The notes beneath the pieces were generated by a model. That model was given only the letters and a program-made list of their open reading frames with translations. It did not search any database and had not been told where the DNA came from. Below, in pieces: positions 35,881 to 45,443 of a DNA stretch of 64,000 nucleotides (within the stretch, counting starts at the first letter, position 1; each line of letters starts with the position of its first letter). Made by a program: the position numbers and the translations under genes. Source of the DNA: Magnetospirillum fulvum (GTDB taxonomy: Bacteria > Pseudomonadota > Alphaproteobacteria > Rhodospirillales > Magnetospirillaceae). Where the stretch lies: positions 186,001 through 250,000 of the forward strand of contig NZ_FNWO01000002.1 in assembly GCF_900108475.1 (NCBI RefSeq), written 5' to 3'.

Positions 35881-35968
35881 GGCCTTAAGTTTATCGTGTC
35901 CTTGCCGAGGGTGCCAGCGTCACCCATCTATCAGGTGGTTCGCAACTTTTGGGATAGGAGACCCGCTG

Positions 35969-36259
35969 ATGAGTCCCGTACTGGCCGGTGCCGACCGCGC
36001 CGCCGCCTTGGCCAGCCTGTCCGGCTGGGTCGAACGCGACGGCGGTACCGCTTTGTCGCGCGATTTCGTCTTTCGCGATTTCGCCGAGGCATTCGCCTTC
36101 ATGACCCGGGTGGCGTTCGCCGCCGAGCGGCTGGACCATCACCCCAACTGGAGCAATAGCTGGAACCGGGTCGAGATCACGCTCACCACCCACGAATCCG
36201 GCGGGCTGACCGAGCGCGATCTCTCGCTGGCGCACGAGATCGACCGCGTCGCGAAGTAA
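35969..36259 (+). CDS. phhB: Pterin-4a-carbinolamine dehydratase
   Basis: 96 residues, from ATG 35969 with GGAG ten bases upstream. The family signature is HHPNWSNSWNRVEITLTTH, with the catalytic His pair. It dehydrates 4a-hydroxytetrahydrobiopterin made by aromatic amino acid hydroxylases. No phenylalanine hydroxylase is in the window, so the partner is unknown. It is divergent from the zincin gene. Confidence 0.93.
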   Translation: MSPVLAGADRAAALASLSGWVERDGGTALSRDFVFRDFAEAFAFMTRVAFAAERLDHHPNWSNSWNRVEITLTTHESGGLTERDLSLAHEIDRVAK

Positions 36260-36284
36260 GCCCGCCCGGTCTTAAGGTCAGACC

Positions 36285-37556
36285 CTATGCGGTCTGCCAG
36301 TCGGGTCGGCGGTCGAGCGCGATCATATCCTCATAGCTGGGCCGGGCCCGCACCAATGCGAACCGGTCGCCCTTGACCATCACTTCGGGCACCAGCGGGC
36401 GCGAATTGTAGGTCGAGGCCATCGCCGCGCCATAGGCGCCCGCCGTTTCGAACACCAGCAGATCGCCGGCTTCGACCGGGGTGAGGTCGCGCTGGCGGGC
36501 GAAGGTATCGCCGGTCTCGCACACCGGGCCGACGATATCGACCGGGGCGGCGGCGGCATCGGCGGCGGGTTCGACCACCGGCCTGATCGCGTGGAACGCG
36601 TCGTACAGCGCCGGGCGCATCAGATCGTTCATCGCCGCATCGACGACGACGAAGGTCCGGGTGGCCCCTCGCTTGACCCGCACCACCGACGAGACCAACA
36701 GACCGGCATTGCCGACCAGCAACCGGCCGGGCTCGACGATGAAGCGGCAGCCGAGATCGCCCAGCGTTTGGGCGATCGTTTCGGCATAGACGGCGGGAGA
36801 GGGCGGAGTCTCGCCATCATAGGGCACGCCCAGACCGCCGCCGAGATCGAGGCGGCTGATCTCGGTGCCGTCGGCGCGCAGGTCAGAGACCAGATCGCGC
36901 AGGCGCAGGAAGGCTTCGCGGAACGGGCCGATCTCGGTCAATTGCGAGCCGATATGGCAGGCCACCGCCACCGGGGCGATCCCCGGCAGGGCGCGGGCGA
37001 TCGCATAGACCTCGCGGACGCGGGTCCATTCGATGCCGAACTTGTTTTCCTTCTTGCCGGTGGTGATCTTGGCGTGGGTGTTGGCATCGACGTCGGGATT
37101 GACCCGAAGCGCCACCTCGACCACCCGGCCCGCCGCGACCGCCAGCTCGGACAGCATCAGCAGTTCCGGCTCGGACTCGACGTTGATCTGCATGATCCCG
37201 GCGTCAAGGGCGAAGGCCAGTTCCTCGCGCGATTTGCCGATTCCGGAAAAGACGATCCGCTCGGCGGGAACGCCTGCGGCCAGGGCTCGGCGCAACTCGC
37301 CCTCGCTGACGACATCGGCTCCGGCCCCAAGCTGGGCCAGGGTCCGGATCACCGCCAGGTTGGGATTGGCCTTGCAGGCGAAACAGATCGTCGTTTCCAG
37401 TCCTGCCGCCGCCAGGGCGTCGGCCAGGACGGCGTAATGGCGCTCGATCGTCGCGGTCGAGTAGCAATAGAACGGGGTGCCGATCTCGGCGGCGATCGCG
37501 GGGATCGCAACGTCCTCGGCGAACAGTATGCCGCCCTGATAGTCGAAATGGTTCAT
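36285..37556 (-). CDS. lysA: Diaminopimelate decarboxylase
   Basis: Makes lysine from meso-diaminopimelate with PLP. 423 residues from ATG 37556. The PLP lysine is in CFACKANPN near residue 52, the glycine-rich phosphate loop is LDLGGGLGVPY, and the C-terminal substrate residues are in GPVCETGD and ETAGAYGAAM. The argH-lipoprotein-lysA order is widely conserved in proteobacteria. The stop is followed 25 bases later by the convergent phhB end. Confidence 0.96.
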   Translation of the reverse strand: MNHFDYQGGILFAEDVAIPAIAAEIGTPFYCYSTATIERHYAVLADALAAAGLETTICFACKANPNLAVIRTLAQLGAGADVVSEGELRRALAAGVPAERIVFSGIGKSREELAFALDAGIMQINVESEPELLMLSELAVAAGRVVEVALRVNPDVDANTHAKITTGKKENKFGIEWTRVREVYAIARALPGIAPVAVACHIGSQLTEIGPFREAFLRLRDLVSDLRADGTEISRLDLGGGLGVPYDGETPPSPAVYAETIAQTLGDLGCRFIVEPGRLLVGNAGLLVSSVVRVKRGATRTFVVVDAAMNDLMRPALYDAFHAIRPVVEPAADAAAAPVDIVGPVCETGDTFARQRDLTPVEAGDLLVFETAGAYGAAMASTYNSRPLVPEVMVKGDRFALVRARPSYEDMIALDRRPDWQTA

Positions 37557-37762
37557 CGGGTCAGGTCCGTTTCTGGGGCGGGCGATGAGCCAGCCTCGCT
37601 GTTCCGGGGCGTCTGCTTGCGTCCGGGATAGGGCGTGTAGGGATAAGTGGTCGGGTAGGTCGCCCCCTCGGGCTCTTCGGGCTTGCCCCGGCGGCCGCAC
37701 CCGCCGAGGAGCGACGTCCCCAGCCCGACCGCCAGAAGTCCGAGCAGCCCGCGCCGGGTCAC
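37553..37762 (-). CDS. lptM: LptM-like small lipoprotein
   Basis: 69 residues from a GTG that overlaps the argH stop codon (GTGA). A signal peptide ([14 protein letters not shown]) ends in the lipobox LLGGC, directly followed by the GRRGKPEEP segment. This matches the conserved CG-x-x-G-x-x of LptM/YifL, which matures the LptD-LptE LPS translocon by helping disulphide exchange. The tail is Pro/Tyr-rich. It overlaps lysA by four bases. Short length and the GTG start make it easy to miss. Assignment rests on the N-terminal motif and context. Confidence 0.78.
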   Translation of the reverse strand: MTRRGLLGLLAVGLGTSLLGGCGRRGKPEEPEGATYPTTYPYTPYPGRKQTPRNSEAGSSPAPETDLTR

Positions 37763-39174
37763 CGCCCTTCCTCCGCCAGCCGGGTCCGCGCTTCGGCGAT
37801 CGCGGCCCGCACCCGCACCGGGGCGGTGCCGCCCTGGCTGGTGCGGCTGGCGACCGAGGAGGCGACGGTCAGCACCGCCTGGGCCTCGGCGGTGATGCCG
37901 GGCTCGATCGCCCGCATCTCGTCGAGCGAGAGGTCTTCCAGCCCGACTCCCTTGTCCTCGGCCAGCTTGACCAGCGAGCCTGCGACATGGTGGGCGCGGC
38001 GGAACGGCATCCCCAGCGCGCGGACGCACCAATCGGCGATGTCGGTGGCGGTGGTAAAGCCCGCTCCGGCGGCGGCTGCCATCACCGCTTCGTTGGCGGT
38101 GAGGTCGCGGATCATCCCGGTCATCGCCGAGATCGCCAGTTCCATCGTGTCGGCGGCCTCGAACACCGGTTCCTTGTCGTCCTGCATGTCCTTCGAATAG
38201 GCCAGCGGCAGGCCCTTCATCACGATCAGCAGCGAGGCCAGATCGCCGATCACCCGCCCGGTCTTGGCCCGGATCAGTTCGGCGGCGTCGGGATTGCGCT
38301 TTTGCGGCATGATCGACGAGCCGGTGGTGAAGGCGTCGGACAGCGAGACGAAGCGGAATTGCGCGCTGGTCCAGATCACCAGTTCCTCGGCCAGCCGCGA
38401 CAGATGCACCGCACAGATCGACGCGGCCGACAGGAATTCCAGCGCGAAATCGCGATCCGACACCCCGTCCAGCGAATTGCGCATCGGCCGCTCGAAACCC
38501 AGGGCGCGGGCGGTGGCCTCGCGGTCGATCGGGAACGAGGTTCCGGCCAGCGCCGCCGAACCCAGCGGGGATTCGTTCAGCCGCTTGCGGGCGTCGGCAA
38601 GGCGGCTGCGGTCGCGGCCGATCATCTCGACATAGGCCATCAGGTGATGGCCAAAGGTCACCGGCTGGGCCGCCTGAAGATGGGTAAAGCCCGGCATCAC
38701 CGTCGCGGCATGCTCCTCGGCACGGTCGAGCAGGGCTTCGACCAGTTCCTTCAGCCCGGCCTCCATTCCGTCGATCGCATCGCGGACCCACAGGCGGAAA
38801 TCGGTCGCCACCTGATCGTTGCGCGAGCGGGCGGTGTGCAGCCGTCCCGCCGGTTCGCCGATCAGTTCGGCCAGCCTTGCCTCGACATTCATGTGGATGT
38901 CTTCGAGTTCGGCGCGGAAGGGGAAGGTTCCGGCCTCGATCTCGGCCAGCACCGTGTCGAGCCCGCCCAGGATCGCCGCCGCATCGTCGGCGCCAATCAT
39001 CTTCTGCGCGACCAGCATCTGGCAATGCGCCTGCGAGCCCCGGATGTCCTGGGCATAGAGGCGGCGGTCGAAATCGATCGAGGCGTTGATCCGCCGCATG
39101 ATCGCGGCCGGGCCACCGGCGAAGCGGCCGCCCCACATTTTGGACGCGGCGGCCTTGCTGTCGTTATCGGTCAT
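37759..39174 (-). CDS. argH: Argininosuccinate lyase
   Basis: Last enzyme of arginine synthesis, splitting argininosuccinate to arginine and fumarate. 471 residues from ATG 39174; an upstream GTG-type extension to 39207 is not conserved. The fumarase-superfamily signature [12 protein letters not shown] is present, as are the N-terminal MWGGRF and the [12 protein letters not shown] region. It is first in the argH-lptM-lysA operon. Confidence 0.97.
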   Translation of the reverse strand: MTDNDSKAAASKMWGGRFAGGPAAIMRRINASIDFDRRLYAQDIRGSQAHCQMLVAQKMIGADDAAAILGGLDTVLAEIEAGTFPFRAELEDIHMNVEARLAELIGEPAGRLHTARSRNDQVATDFRLWVRDAIDGMEAGLKELVEALLDRAEEHAATVMPGFTHLQAAQPVTFGHHLMAYVEMIGRDRSRLADARKRLNESPLGSAALAGTSFPIDREATARALGFERPMRNSLDGVSDRDFALEFLSAASICAVHLSRLAEELVIWTSAQFRFVSLSDAFTTGSSIMPQKRNPDAAELIRAKTGRVIGDLASLLIVMKGLPLAYSKDMQDDKEPVFEAADTMELAISAMTGMIRDLTANEAVMAAAAGAGFTTATDIADWCVRALGMPFRRAHHVAGSLVKLAEDKGVGLEDLSLDEMRAIEPGITAEAQAVLTVASSVASRTSQGGTAPVRVRAAIAEARTRLAEEGR

Positions 39175-39240
39175 GAGGATTCCGTGGGTCTGAAAACTGG
39201 CCGACACCCTACACCCGCCGCTTCCGGGCGGGAAGGGGCG

Positions 39241-40068
39241 TTACTTGCGCGTCGCGGTGCGGACAAGCTCGGTGATCCCCTCGACGCCGCCCGCCGCGAT
39301 GTCGGAGGCGAGCGAGCCCCACGACCCGGACAGACGTCCCTTCGGCACCGCGCCTTGTTGCGACACTCGCCCCAATTCGGCTCCATCGGTGCCGCCGACG
39401 ATCCACACCATCGTCAGGGTCTCCTGTCCCCCGGCGGCGGGGATGACGGTCGCCTGGGCCCGCACGACGAAATCGGCGGCAGTGTCGCCCTCGACCGGCT
39501 TGAAGCCGGACTTTTCCAGCAGCCGCCGCAACGCGCTGCCCAGGGCGAGATTGCCGTCGCCGGGCAGGCCCGACAGCGGGGTCAGCCGCACCGTGATCGG
39601 CGGCGGCGGGGGTGGGGTGGCGGGGGTGGGCGGCGTTCCGCTCAACACCGGCATCAGGGTGACGACCAGATCGGCGGCCAGTCCGTCGATCAGCCGGGGC
39701 GAGGGGCGGCGCCACGCCTCGGCGGGCACGGTCTGGGTCTGCTCGGCGGCGCTGTCTCCATTGGCGCGGAGCAGCCGCCAGCGCAGACGGATCGAGTCCG
39801 CGCTCTCTTCGGCGTCGGCGACCAGGGTCCAGCCGCCGCCGCCGCCGCTGCGGGTGGTGGCGGGGATTTCGGCCTCAAGCAGGCGGCGGACCACCGCGTC
39901 GGCCAGCATCGCGCCCTGCGGATCGTCGCCGACCCGCCGCACCAGCACGGCGCGGGCCGCAATCGGGGCCAGGGCGACATTGGGGCCGTCGTGGCGGAAC
40001 GGCTTGGGGAGGTCGCCACAGCCGGTCAGAACAAGCACCACGGGCAGCACCAGCATCGCGAGGCGCAC
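39241..40068 (-). CDS. Hypothetical lipoprotein
   Basis: 275 residues with a short signal peptide and lipobox LVLTGC (Cys at residue 17). Two alpha/beta halves, about residues 30-140 and 160-260, are joined by a Pro-rich stretch (TPPTPATPPPPPP). The pattern of ADAVVRRLLEAE and LGSALRRLLEKSG suggests duplicated domains like those in LpoB or CsgG-type lipoproteins, but I cannot assign a family. It lies six bases after pgeF on the same strand and 66 bases before argH. Confidence 0.75.
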   Translation of the reverse strand: MRLAMLVLPVVLVLTGCGDLPKPFRHDGPNVALAPIAARAVLVRRVGDDPQGAMLADAVVRRLLEAEIPATTRSGGGGGWTLVADAEESADSIRLRWRLLRANGDSAAEQTQTVPAEAWRRPSPRLIDGLAADLVVTLMPVLSGTPPTPATPPPPPPITVRLTPLSGLPGDGNLALGSALRRLLEKSGFKPVEGDTAADFVVRAQATVIPAAGGQETLTMVWIVGGTDGAELGRVSQQGAVPKGRLSGSWGSLASDIAAGGVEGITELVRTATRK

Positions 40069-40074
40069 TTAGGA

Positions 40075-40845
40075 TCAGCCCTCCAGCAGGATGGTCGAGA
40101 GTTGACGGCCGTAATCCGGCTCGCCCCGCAAGGTGGCGCGGCGATAGCTGAAAAAGCGGGTCTCGTCCCGATTGGTGTCGGCGGGCACCCGCGACACTTC
40201 GGTCACCCCCAGCCGCGACAGCCGCCGCGAGACATAGCCCGGCAGGTCGAACAAATAGCGTCCCTCGGTAAAGGGCGAGGGCGCGAAGAAATCGGCGTTG
40301 ATGATGTCGGAATCGATGAAGGGTTCGGGGAAATCGTGGCCGACTTCATAGCTGCGCTGGCCGATGCAGGGGCCGATCGCGGCAACGATGCGGTCGTGTT
40401 TCGCTCCCAGGCCGACCATCGCGGCGACGGCGTTGTCGAGCACGCCGCCCAACGCGCCGCGCCATCCGGAATGGACGGCGGCGATCACCTGGGCGCGGCC
40501 GTCGGCCAGCAGCACCGGAGCGCAATCGGCGGTGAGGATGCCCAGAACCAGACCGGGACGGTCGGTCACCATCGCATCGGCGACCGGAGGATGGGCCGGA
40601 TCCCACTTGTCGCGGACCACCACCACCTCGGCGGTGTGGGCTTGATACAGCGTGCACAATGCGTCGGCGGGCTGGTCCAGCATCGCCATCACGCGGGCGC
40701 GGTTTTCCGCGACCGCGGCGGGGTCGTCCTTCGAACCGGGACCGCAATTGAGCGATCCGTAAAGACCGGTCGAAACGCCCCCTTCGCGGGTGAAGAAGCC
40801 GTGCCGCAGGCACGAAATCTCGTTCAGAATCGATAGGGTGATCAT
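40075..40845 (-). CDS. pgeF: Laccase-domain purine nucleosidase/cytokine-like protein PgeF
   Basis: 256 residues of the YfiH/PgeF (DUF152) family, reported as a peptidoglycan-editing factor and, in homologues, a purine nucleoside phosphorylase/deaminase. The zinc and active-site motifs are TADCAPVLL and HSGWRGAL near the middle and IGPCIGQRSYEVG after them. ATG 40845 overlaps the midA stop. A hypothetical lipoprotein follows. Confidence 0.93.
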   Translation of the reverse strand: MITLSILNEISCLRHGFFTREGGVSTGLYGSLNCGPGSKDDPAAVAENRARVMAMLDQPADALCTLYQAHTAEVVVVRDKWDPAHPPVADAMVTDRPGLVLGILTADCAPVLLADGRAQVIAAVHSGWRGALGGVLDNAVAAMVGLGAKHDRIVAAIGPCIGQRSYEVGHDFPEPFIDSDIINADFFAPSPFTEGRYLFDLPGYVSRRLSRLGVTEVSRVPADTNRDETRFFSYRRATLRGEPDYGRQLSTILLEG

Positions 40846-41933
40846 GGGGGGGATGATCCTTGAGGCACGTCCAGAGCAGAAAGCATGGGCAGGGAAGGAG
40901 AGGCCAAGGCCAGAACACGGAACAGGGTGCCCATTTCGCCGGGATCGATCAAGCGCCGTGCACCGGCGGCCAGGGCGGCGGCCTGCTCCGGCGTCGCCAT
41001 CTGCATCAACATCCTCGCCCGTTCCTCCAGCCCCATCCGCGACAGGAACAGACCCTGGGACACCGGCCCATCGACCCGGGCTCCCGCCCTGCGTGCCGCC
41101 GCCGCCAACCGGGCGAAATCGACATGGGCGGTCAGATCGACATGGCCGGGATCGCGCAACACCGGGTGATAGCGGTGGCGGCGCACCGCCTGGAAGGTGT
41201 CGCCGATTCCGCCCGATTGGTGGCCATAATCGACGATCAGGGCGGCCCCGCTTGTGTCGGCCACCCGCTGCCCCAGCCATCCGGCCAGGGCCAGACCGGC
41301 CTCGCCGATTTCGACAATCGCGCCGTCGTCGGCTTCGGCGGGCAGATCGGTGCGGTCGGTCTGCGGTCCGGCGACGAAGACAAAACCGCCGTCCGGGTCC
41401 AGCCCGATCCGCCGTTCGTGCCAGAGTCCGCCCCGGCGCTCGAACTGACGGATTGGCAAGGCGTCGAACAATTCGTTGGCGACAACCAGCAGCGGGCCGG
41501 GGGGCAGATCCTCGACCCGCTCGACCCAGGCGATTTTGTGTTCGGCCAGGGTCTGGGCCTGACGGTTGCGCAGCGCCGGGCTGGTTTCGACCAGCACCAC
41601 GGTGAGAGCGGCGGCAAAGGGGGGGCGGATCTGGGCGGCGCGGAGCAGGTCGGCCATCAACGTGCCGCGTCCCGGCCCGATCTCGGCCAGAACCAGCCGC
41701 TCGGGCGATCCCATCGCCTGCCACGCCAGCAGACACCACAGCCCGATCAGTTCGCCGAACATCTGGCTGATTTCCGGCGCGGTGGTGAAATCGCCGCCCA
41801 GCCCGAACGGGTCGTGCCCGGTGTAATAACCGTGCTCGGGGTGACCCAGCGCCGCCGCCATGTAATCGGCGACCGAAATCGGCCCCTGCTCGCGGATCGT
41901 CTCGGCCAGAATGCGCGCCAATGCCTGGGTCAT
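40842..41933 (-). CDS. MidA/NDUFAF7-family SAM-dependent methyltransferase
   Basis: 363 residues of the DUF185 family, the bacterial homologue of mitochondrial NDUFAF7, which methylates an arginine of complex I subunit NDUFS2. Motif I is LAEIGPGRGTLMADLL, with LGGDFTTAPEISQMFGE upstream and VANELFDALP downstream. ATG 41933 follows AAGGTGA. In alphaproteobacteria the order lgt-midA-pgeF is common, as here. The substrate in bacteria is inferred. Confidence 0.93.
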   Translation of the reverse strand: MTQALARILAETIREQGPISVADYMAAALGHPEHGYYTGHDPFGLGGDFTTAPEISQMFGELIGLWCLLAWQAMGSPERLVLAEIGPGRGTLMADLLRAAQIRPPFAAALTVVLVETSPALRNRQAQTLAEHKIAWVERVEDLPPGPLLVVANELFDALPIRQFERRGGLWHERRIGLDPDGGFVFVAGPQTDRTDLPAEADDGAIVEIGEAGLALAGWLGQRVADTSGAALIVDYGHQSGGIGDTFQAVRRHRYHPVLRDPGHVDLTAHVDFARLAAAARRAGARVDGPVSQGLFLSRMGLEERARMLMQMATPEQAAALAAGARRLIDPGEMGTLFRVLALASPSLPMLSALDVPQGSSPP

Positions 41934-42065
41934 GATGTCACCTTGGCTCGTAGACGGGCGGCGTCTGATACCGGCCAACCCGCGACCTGACCTGTTCGCC
42001 GCTTTCCAGCCGCCATTGCGGCGGCGGCCAAGCGGGCGGATGCCCGCGCCCGGCGAGGGGCAATA

Positions 42066-42091
42066 CACCCGGCCAAGTCCTTGGCCGGGTG
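42066..42091 (-). terminator. Hairpin after lgt
   Basis: CACCCGGCCAA and TTGGCCGGGTG form an 11-base-pair perfect stem just after the lgt stop, with no strong T-run. The remaining bases down to midA (41934-42065) hold a smaller GC hairpin and no gene. Confidence 0.55.
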
Positions 42092-42094
42092 GTC

Positions 42095-42907
42095 TTACGT
42101 CGTGGCGGTCTTGCCCCGATAGGCCGCGGCGATCAGACCGGCGCCCGCCAGCACCAGCGGCACCGACAGCAACTGGCCCATGGTAAAGCCGCCCCACAGG
42201 AAGCCGAGATGGGCGTCGGGCTGGCGATAGACCTCGCCCACCATCCGGGCCAGACCGTACCCGGCCAGGAACACCCCGGACAGCGCGCCGGGACGGTGGC
42301 GGATACCGGTGAAGCGCCACAGCAGGAACAGGGTCAGCCCCAGTGCCGCGCCTTCGAGACCGGCCTGGTAGAGCTGGCTGGGATGGCGCGGTTCGGGGCC
42401 GCCATGGGGGAACACCATCGCCCACGGCAGATCGGGGGGGGCGACGCGGCCAAACAATTCGCCATTGATGAAATTGGCGATGCGACCGAAGAACTGGCCG
42501 ATCGGCTCGGCGCAGCAGATCGCGTCGCCGATCAGGAACAGGTTGCGCTTGCGCAGCCTCGCGAACAGGACGATGGCGAGGATCACGCCCAGCGCGCCGC
42601 CGTGGAACGACATTCCGCCATGCCACAGCATCGGGATTTCCAGCGGATTGGCGAAGAAATAGGCGGGCTTGTAGAACAGGACGTAGCCCAGCCGTCCCCC
42701 CAGGATCACCCCCAACGTCGCCCAGACCAGGAAGTCATCGACCTCGGTCTCGCTCATCGCGTGGGGCGGGCGGGCGGCCAGCGCCTTGACATAGCGCCAG
42801 CCCAGCAGCAGCCCGGAAATATAGGCCAGGGCATACCAGCGGATCGCGAACGGCCCCAGTTGCAGCGCCACCGGGTCGATCTGGGGATAGGTGAGGGCGA
42901 AGCTCAT
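42095..42907 (-). CDS. lgt: Prolipoprotein diacylglyceryl transferase
   Basis: Inner-membrane enzyme that attaches diacylglycerol to the lipobox cysteine of prolipoproteins. 270 residues, seven membrane segments, with GGRLGYVLFY, the catalytic HGGMSFHGG, and the signature GRIANFINGELFGR. ATG 42907 overlaps the hldD stop (ATGA). Several lipobox proteins in this window are its likely substrates. Confidence 0.97.
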   Translation of the reverse strand: MSFALTYPQIDPVALQLGPFAIRWYALAYISGLLLGWRYVKALAARPPHAMSETEVDDFLVWATLGVILGGRLGYVLFYKPAYFFANPLEIPMLWHGGMSFHGGALGVILAIVLFARLRKRNLFLIGDAICCAEPIGQFFGRIANFINGELFGRVAPPDLPWAMVFPHGGPEPRHPSQLYQAGLEGAALGLTLFLLWRFTGIRHRPGALSGVFLAGYGLARMVGEVYRQPDAHLGFLWGGFTMGQLLSVPLVLAGAGLIAAAYRGKTATT

Positions 42908-43890
42908 CGGTAGGAATCCGCTGCGGCCAGATATTGCTTCACATAGGTCTCGACGCCCTGTTCCAGCCCGGTGAAGGGGCGGTCGTAGCCCGCTTCGCGC
43001 AGCCGCTCCATCCGCGCCTCGGTGAAGTACTGGTACTTGTCGCGGATCTCGATCGGGGTGTCGCGGAACTTGATCTGCGGCTCGCGCCCGACCGAGCGAT
43101 AGACCGAGGTGGCGAGATCGAGGAACGAGCGGGCCTTGCCGGTGCCGACATTGAACAGGCCATTGACCTGGGGATTGTCGTAGGCCCACATCATCACGTC
43201 GACGACGTCGCCGATCCAGATGAAGTCGCGCAACTGGCCGCCGTCCGGATATTTCGGATTGTGCGAGCGGAACAATTGATAGGCCGCGCCAGCGACAGCG
43301 TGGGGGTAAATCTGGGCCACCACGCTCTGCTGGTTGCCCTTGTGATACTCGTTGGGGCCATAGACGTTAAAGAATTTAAGCCCGACCCATTGCGGCGGGC
43401 GGCGCGACCCGACCGCCAGCTTGCGGGCGACGCGGCGGTCGAACAGATGCTTCGACCAGCCATAGGCGTTGAGCGGATGCAGTTTGGCCAGATGCTCGAT
43501 CGAGGCATCGTCGTCGAAGCCGTTGCTGCCGTCGCCATAGGTCGCCGCCGACGAGGCATAGATCATCCGCACGTTGTTCATCGCGCACCATTTCCACAGT
43601 GCGAGCGTCAGCGAGAAATTGTTGGCGACAATCTTGTCGGCGTCGGTCTCGGTGGTGGCCGAAATCGCGCCCATGTGGAAGATGACCTCGATGCTCTTGC
43701 GATTGGCCTCAAGGAAATCGAACAATTGCTCGGGATGGACGATGTCGGCCAGCTCGCGCTTGGCGATGTTGCGCCATTTGTCGTTGCTGCGCAGCCGATC
43801 GCAGGCCACCAGTTTTCCCGCCTTGCGCTGTTCCAGCGCGGCCAGGATGTTCGACCCGATGAAGCCGGCGCCGCCGGTGACTAAAATCAT
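42904..43890 (-). CDS. hldD: ADP-L-glycero-D-manno-heptose 6-epimerase
   Basis: Short-chain dehydrogenase that makes the heptose donor of the LPS inner core. 328 residues from ATG 43890, with the NAD motif TGGAGFIGSN at the N-terminus, SSAATYGDG and the catalytic YGWSK. KFFNVYGPNEYHKG and the C-terminal domain match HldD/RfaD. It is coupled to lgt. Together with waaA this indicates a heptose-containing core. Confidence 0.94.
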   Translation of the reverse strand: MILVTGGAGFIGSNILAALEQRKAGKLVACDRLRSNDKWRNIAKRELADIVHPEQLFDFLEANRKSIEVIFHMGAISATTETDADKIVANNFSLTLALWKWCAMNNVRMIYASSAATYGDGSNGFDDDASIEHLAKLHPLNAYGWSKHLFDRRVARKLAVGSRRPPQWVGLKFFNVYGPNEYHKGNQQSVVAQIYPHAVAGAAYQLFRSHNPKYPDGGQLRDFIWIGDVVDVMMWAYDNPQVNGLFNVGTGKARSFLDLATSVYRSVGREPQIKFRDTPIEIRDKYQYFTEARMERLREAGYDRPFTGLEQGVETYVKQYLAAADSYR

Positions 43891-44007
43891 CGCACGCTCC
43901 GCGACCTTTGGGGGACTCTCGCGGTTATAGGCCCGCCGCCGCGGCTTCCGCAAGCGGCGGAACCGTGACGGTGATGTTTGGACACCTTCGCCGCTTCGTC
44001 TGGACCG

Positions 44008-44949
44008 TTACGCGATGGCAACGGCTTTCATCTGTTCGACTGCCTCGACCAAGGCGGCCCGCAACGGCGGCTCCATCGCGGCGTGCCCGGCATCGGGGAC
44101 GATCCGCAGCACCGCCCCCGGCCAGACCCGGGCAAGGTCGAAGGCGGTGACCGGCGGACAGATCACGTCGTAACGGCCCTGGACGATGATGGCGGGGAGG
44201 TGGCCGATCGCTCCCATTCCGTCCAACAATTGGTTGGGGGCAAGGAACCCGGCATGGGCCATGTAATGGGCTTCGAGCCGGGCCATCGACAAGACGCCCG
44301 GTCCGACCGGGACGCCGTCGTCGGGGCGGGGGAGCAGCCGGGCGCAGGCTTCCTCATAGGCGCACCACGCCCGCGCCGCCGACAGATGGACCAGCGGATC
44401 GGGATCGTTCAGCCGCGCCAGCCACGCCGCCAGCGGCTGGGCGCGCTCGGGCGGCGGCAGAAAGGTGGCGAAGCGCCGCCCGGCCTCGGGGAAGAAGCGC
44501 CCCATCCCGCTCATGAACCACTCGATTTCGGCGGCGGAGAACAGAAACACCCCACGCAGGACAAAGCCGAGGCAGCGTTCGGGGAACGCCTGACCATAGG
44601 CCAAGGCCAGGGTGCTGCCCCACGATCCGCCGAACAGCAGCCAGCGCGGGATGTCGAGATGGTCCCGCAACGCGTCGAGATCGGCGACGAGATGGGCGGT
44701 GGTGTTGGCGAAGACCGAGGCTTCGGGCAGCGAACGGCCGCAGCCGCGCTGATCGACCAGCACGATCTTCCAGAAGACGGGGTCAAAAAAGCGGCGATAG
44801 GCCGGTTGGGTTCCTGCTCCCGGTCCGCCATGGACGAACAAAACCGCCGGACCGGAGGGGTTGCCCGACACCTCCCAATAAAGCTGATGGCCGTCGCCGA
44901 CCGGCAGCAGCCCGATCTGTCTGGGATCGATCGGAGGAAACAGCTCCAT
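44008..44949 (-). CDS. pip: Proline iminopeptidase
   Basis: 313-residue alpha/beta hydrolase of peptidase family S33 that removes N-terminal proline. It has the oxyanion motif HGGPGAG, the DQRGCGRS motif, the nucleophile elbow GGSWGST and the catalytic His in PDAGHAAMEP. ATG 44949 matches the family N-terminus MELFPPI. It is divergent from the STAS gene and stands alone. Confidence 0.93.
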   Translation of the reverse strand: MELFPPIDPRQIGLLPVGDGHQLYWEVSGNPSGPAVLFVHGGPGAGTQPAYRRFFDPVFWKIVLVDQRGCGRSLPEASVFANTTAHLVADLDALRDHLDIPRWLLFGGSWGSTLALAYGQAFPERCLGFVLRGVFLFSAAEIEWFMSGMGRFFPEAGRRFATFLPPPERAQPLAAWLARLNDPDPLVHLSAARAWCAYEEACARLLPRPDDGVPVGPGVLSMARLEAHYMAHAGFLAPNQLLDGMGAIGHLPAIIVQGRYDVICPPVTAFDLARVWPGAVLRIVPDAGHAAMEPPLRAALVEAVEQMKAVAIA

Positions 44950-45058
44950 GACGCCTCGACAGTGCGAAGAAGAACCCGGACTCAAGTATGACATGTGACG
45001 GAAGGGGGAACCAGACGCTCGCCGCACGAGAGTCTGGAGAAGCGGCGCGTCTGAGGGC

Positions 45059-45076
45059 ATACTCGGTTCCGAGTAT
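45059..45076. promoter_or_regulatory. Perfect palindrome upstream of the STAS gene
   Basis: ATACTCGG and CCGAGTAT are perfect eight-base arms separated by TT, 27 bases before the STAS start codon and in the divergent region with pip. It could be an operator or a transcript hairpin. Confidence 0.5.
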
Positions 45077-45103
45077 CCCCCCTCTCCCCGGTCCCGAGGA
45101 CTC

Positions 45104-45406
45104 ATGAAGGCTCATCTGTCGCACGCCGAGTCCATTCTGACCGTTTCGCTGGACGGCAGCCTCGATCACACCGCCGGAAGCTCCTGGCAACATCTGATCG
45201 ACGAAATCGCCCCGATTCGGGCCAGCCGGGTCATCGTCGATCTCAGCTTGGTGGCGCGGGTCGATTCGGTCGGGCTGGGTATGTTGCATCTGGTCCGCGA
45301 TGCCGTCACCGGGATCGGGGCGCGGTTGACTTTGCGCGGAGCCTGCCCGGCGGTGCGGCGTCTGTTCGTGCTGACCGGCAGCGATCAGGTGTTCGAGATC
45401 GAATGA
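45104..45406 (+). CDS. STAS-domain protein (anti-sigma antagonist-like)
   Basis: 100 residues forming a single STAS domain, with the RVIVDLSLVARVDSVGLGMLH segment containing the Ser position usually phosphorylated. Such proteins bind kinase-type anti-sigma factors or act in MlaB-like complexes; no partner kinase or phosphatase is adjacent. It begins a plus-strand run continuing through the J protein, nadD, rsfS and rlmH. Confidence 0.87.
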   Translation: MKAHLSHAESILTVSLDGSLDHTAGSSWQHLIDEIAPIRASRVIVDLSLVARVDSVGLGMLHLVRDAVTGIGARLTLRGACPAVRRLFVLTGSDQVFEIE

Positions 45407-45443
45407 CCGCGCCGCTCTGCGTTCTCCCCCCGATTGGACGAGG

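Noticed and set aside
37585-40836. Very long open frame (over 1000 codons) on the plus strand opposite lysA, argH, the lipoprotein and pgeF
   Set aside because: High GC content leaves few stops in the frame complementary to real genes. The translation is low-complexity and rich in Arg, Gly, Gln and His, with no domain, and well-identified genes lie opposite.
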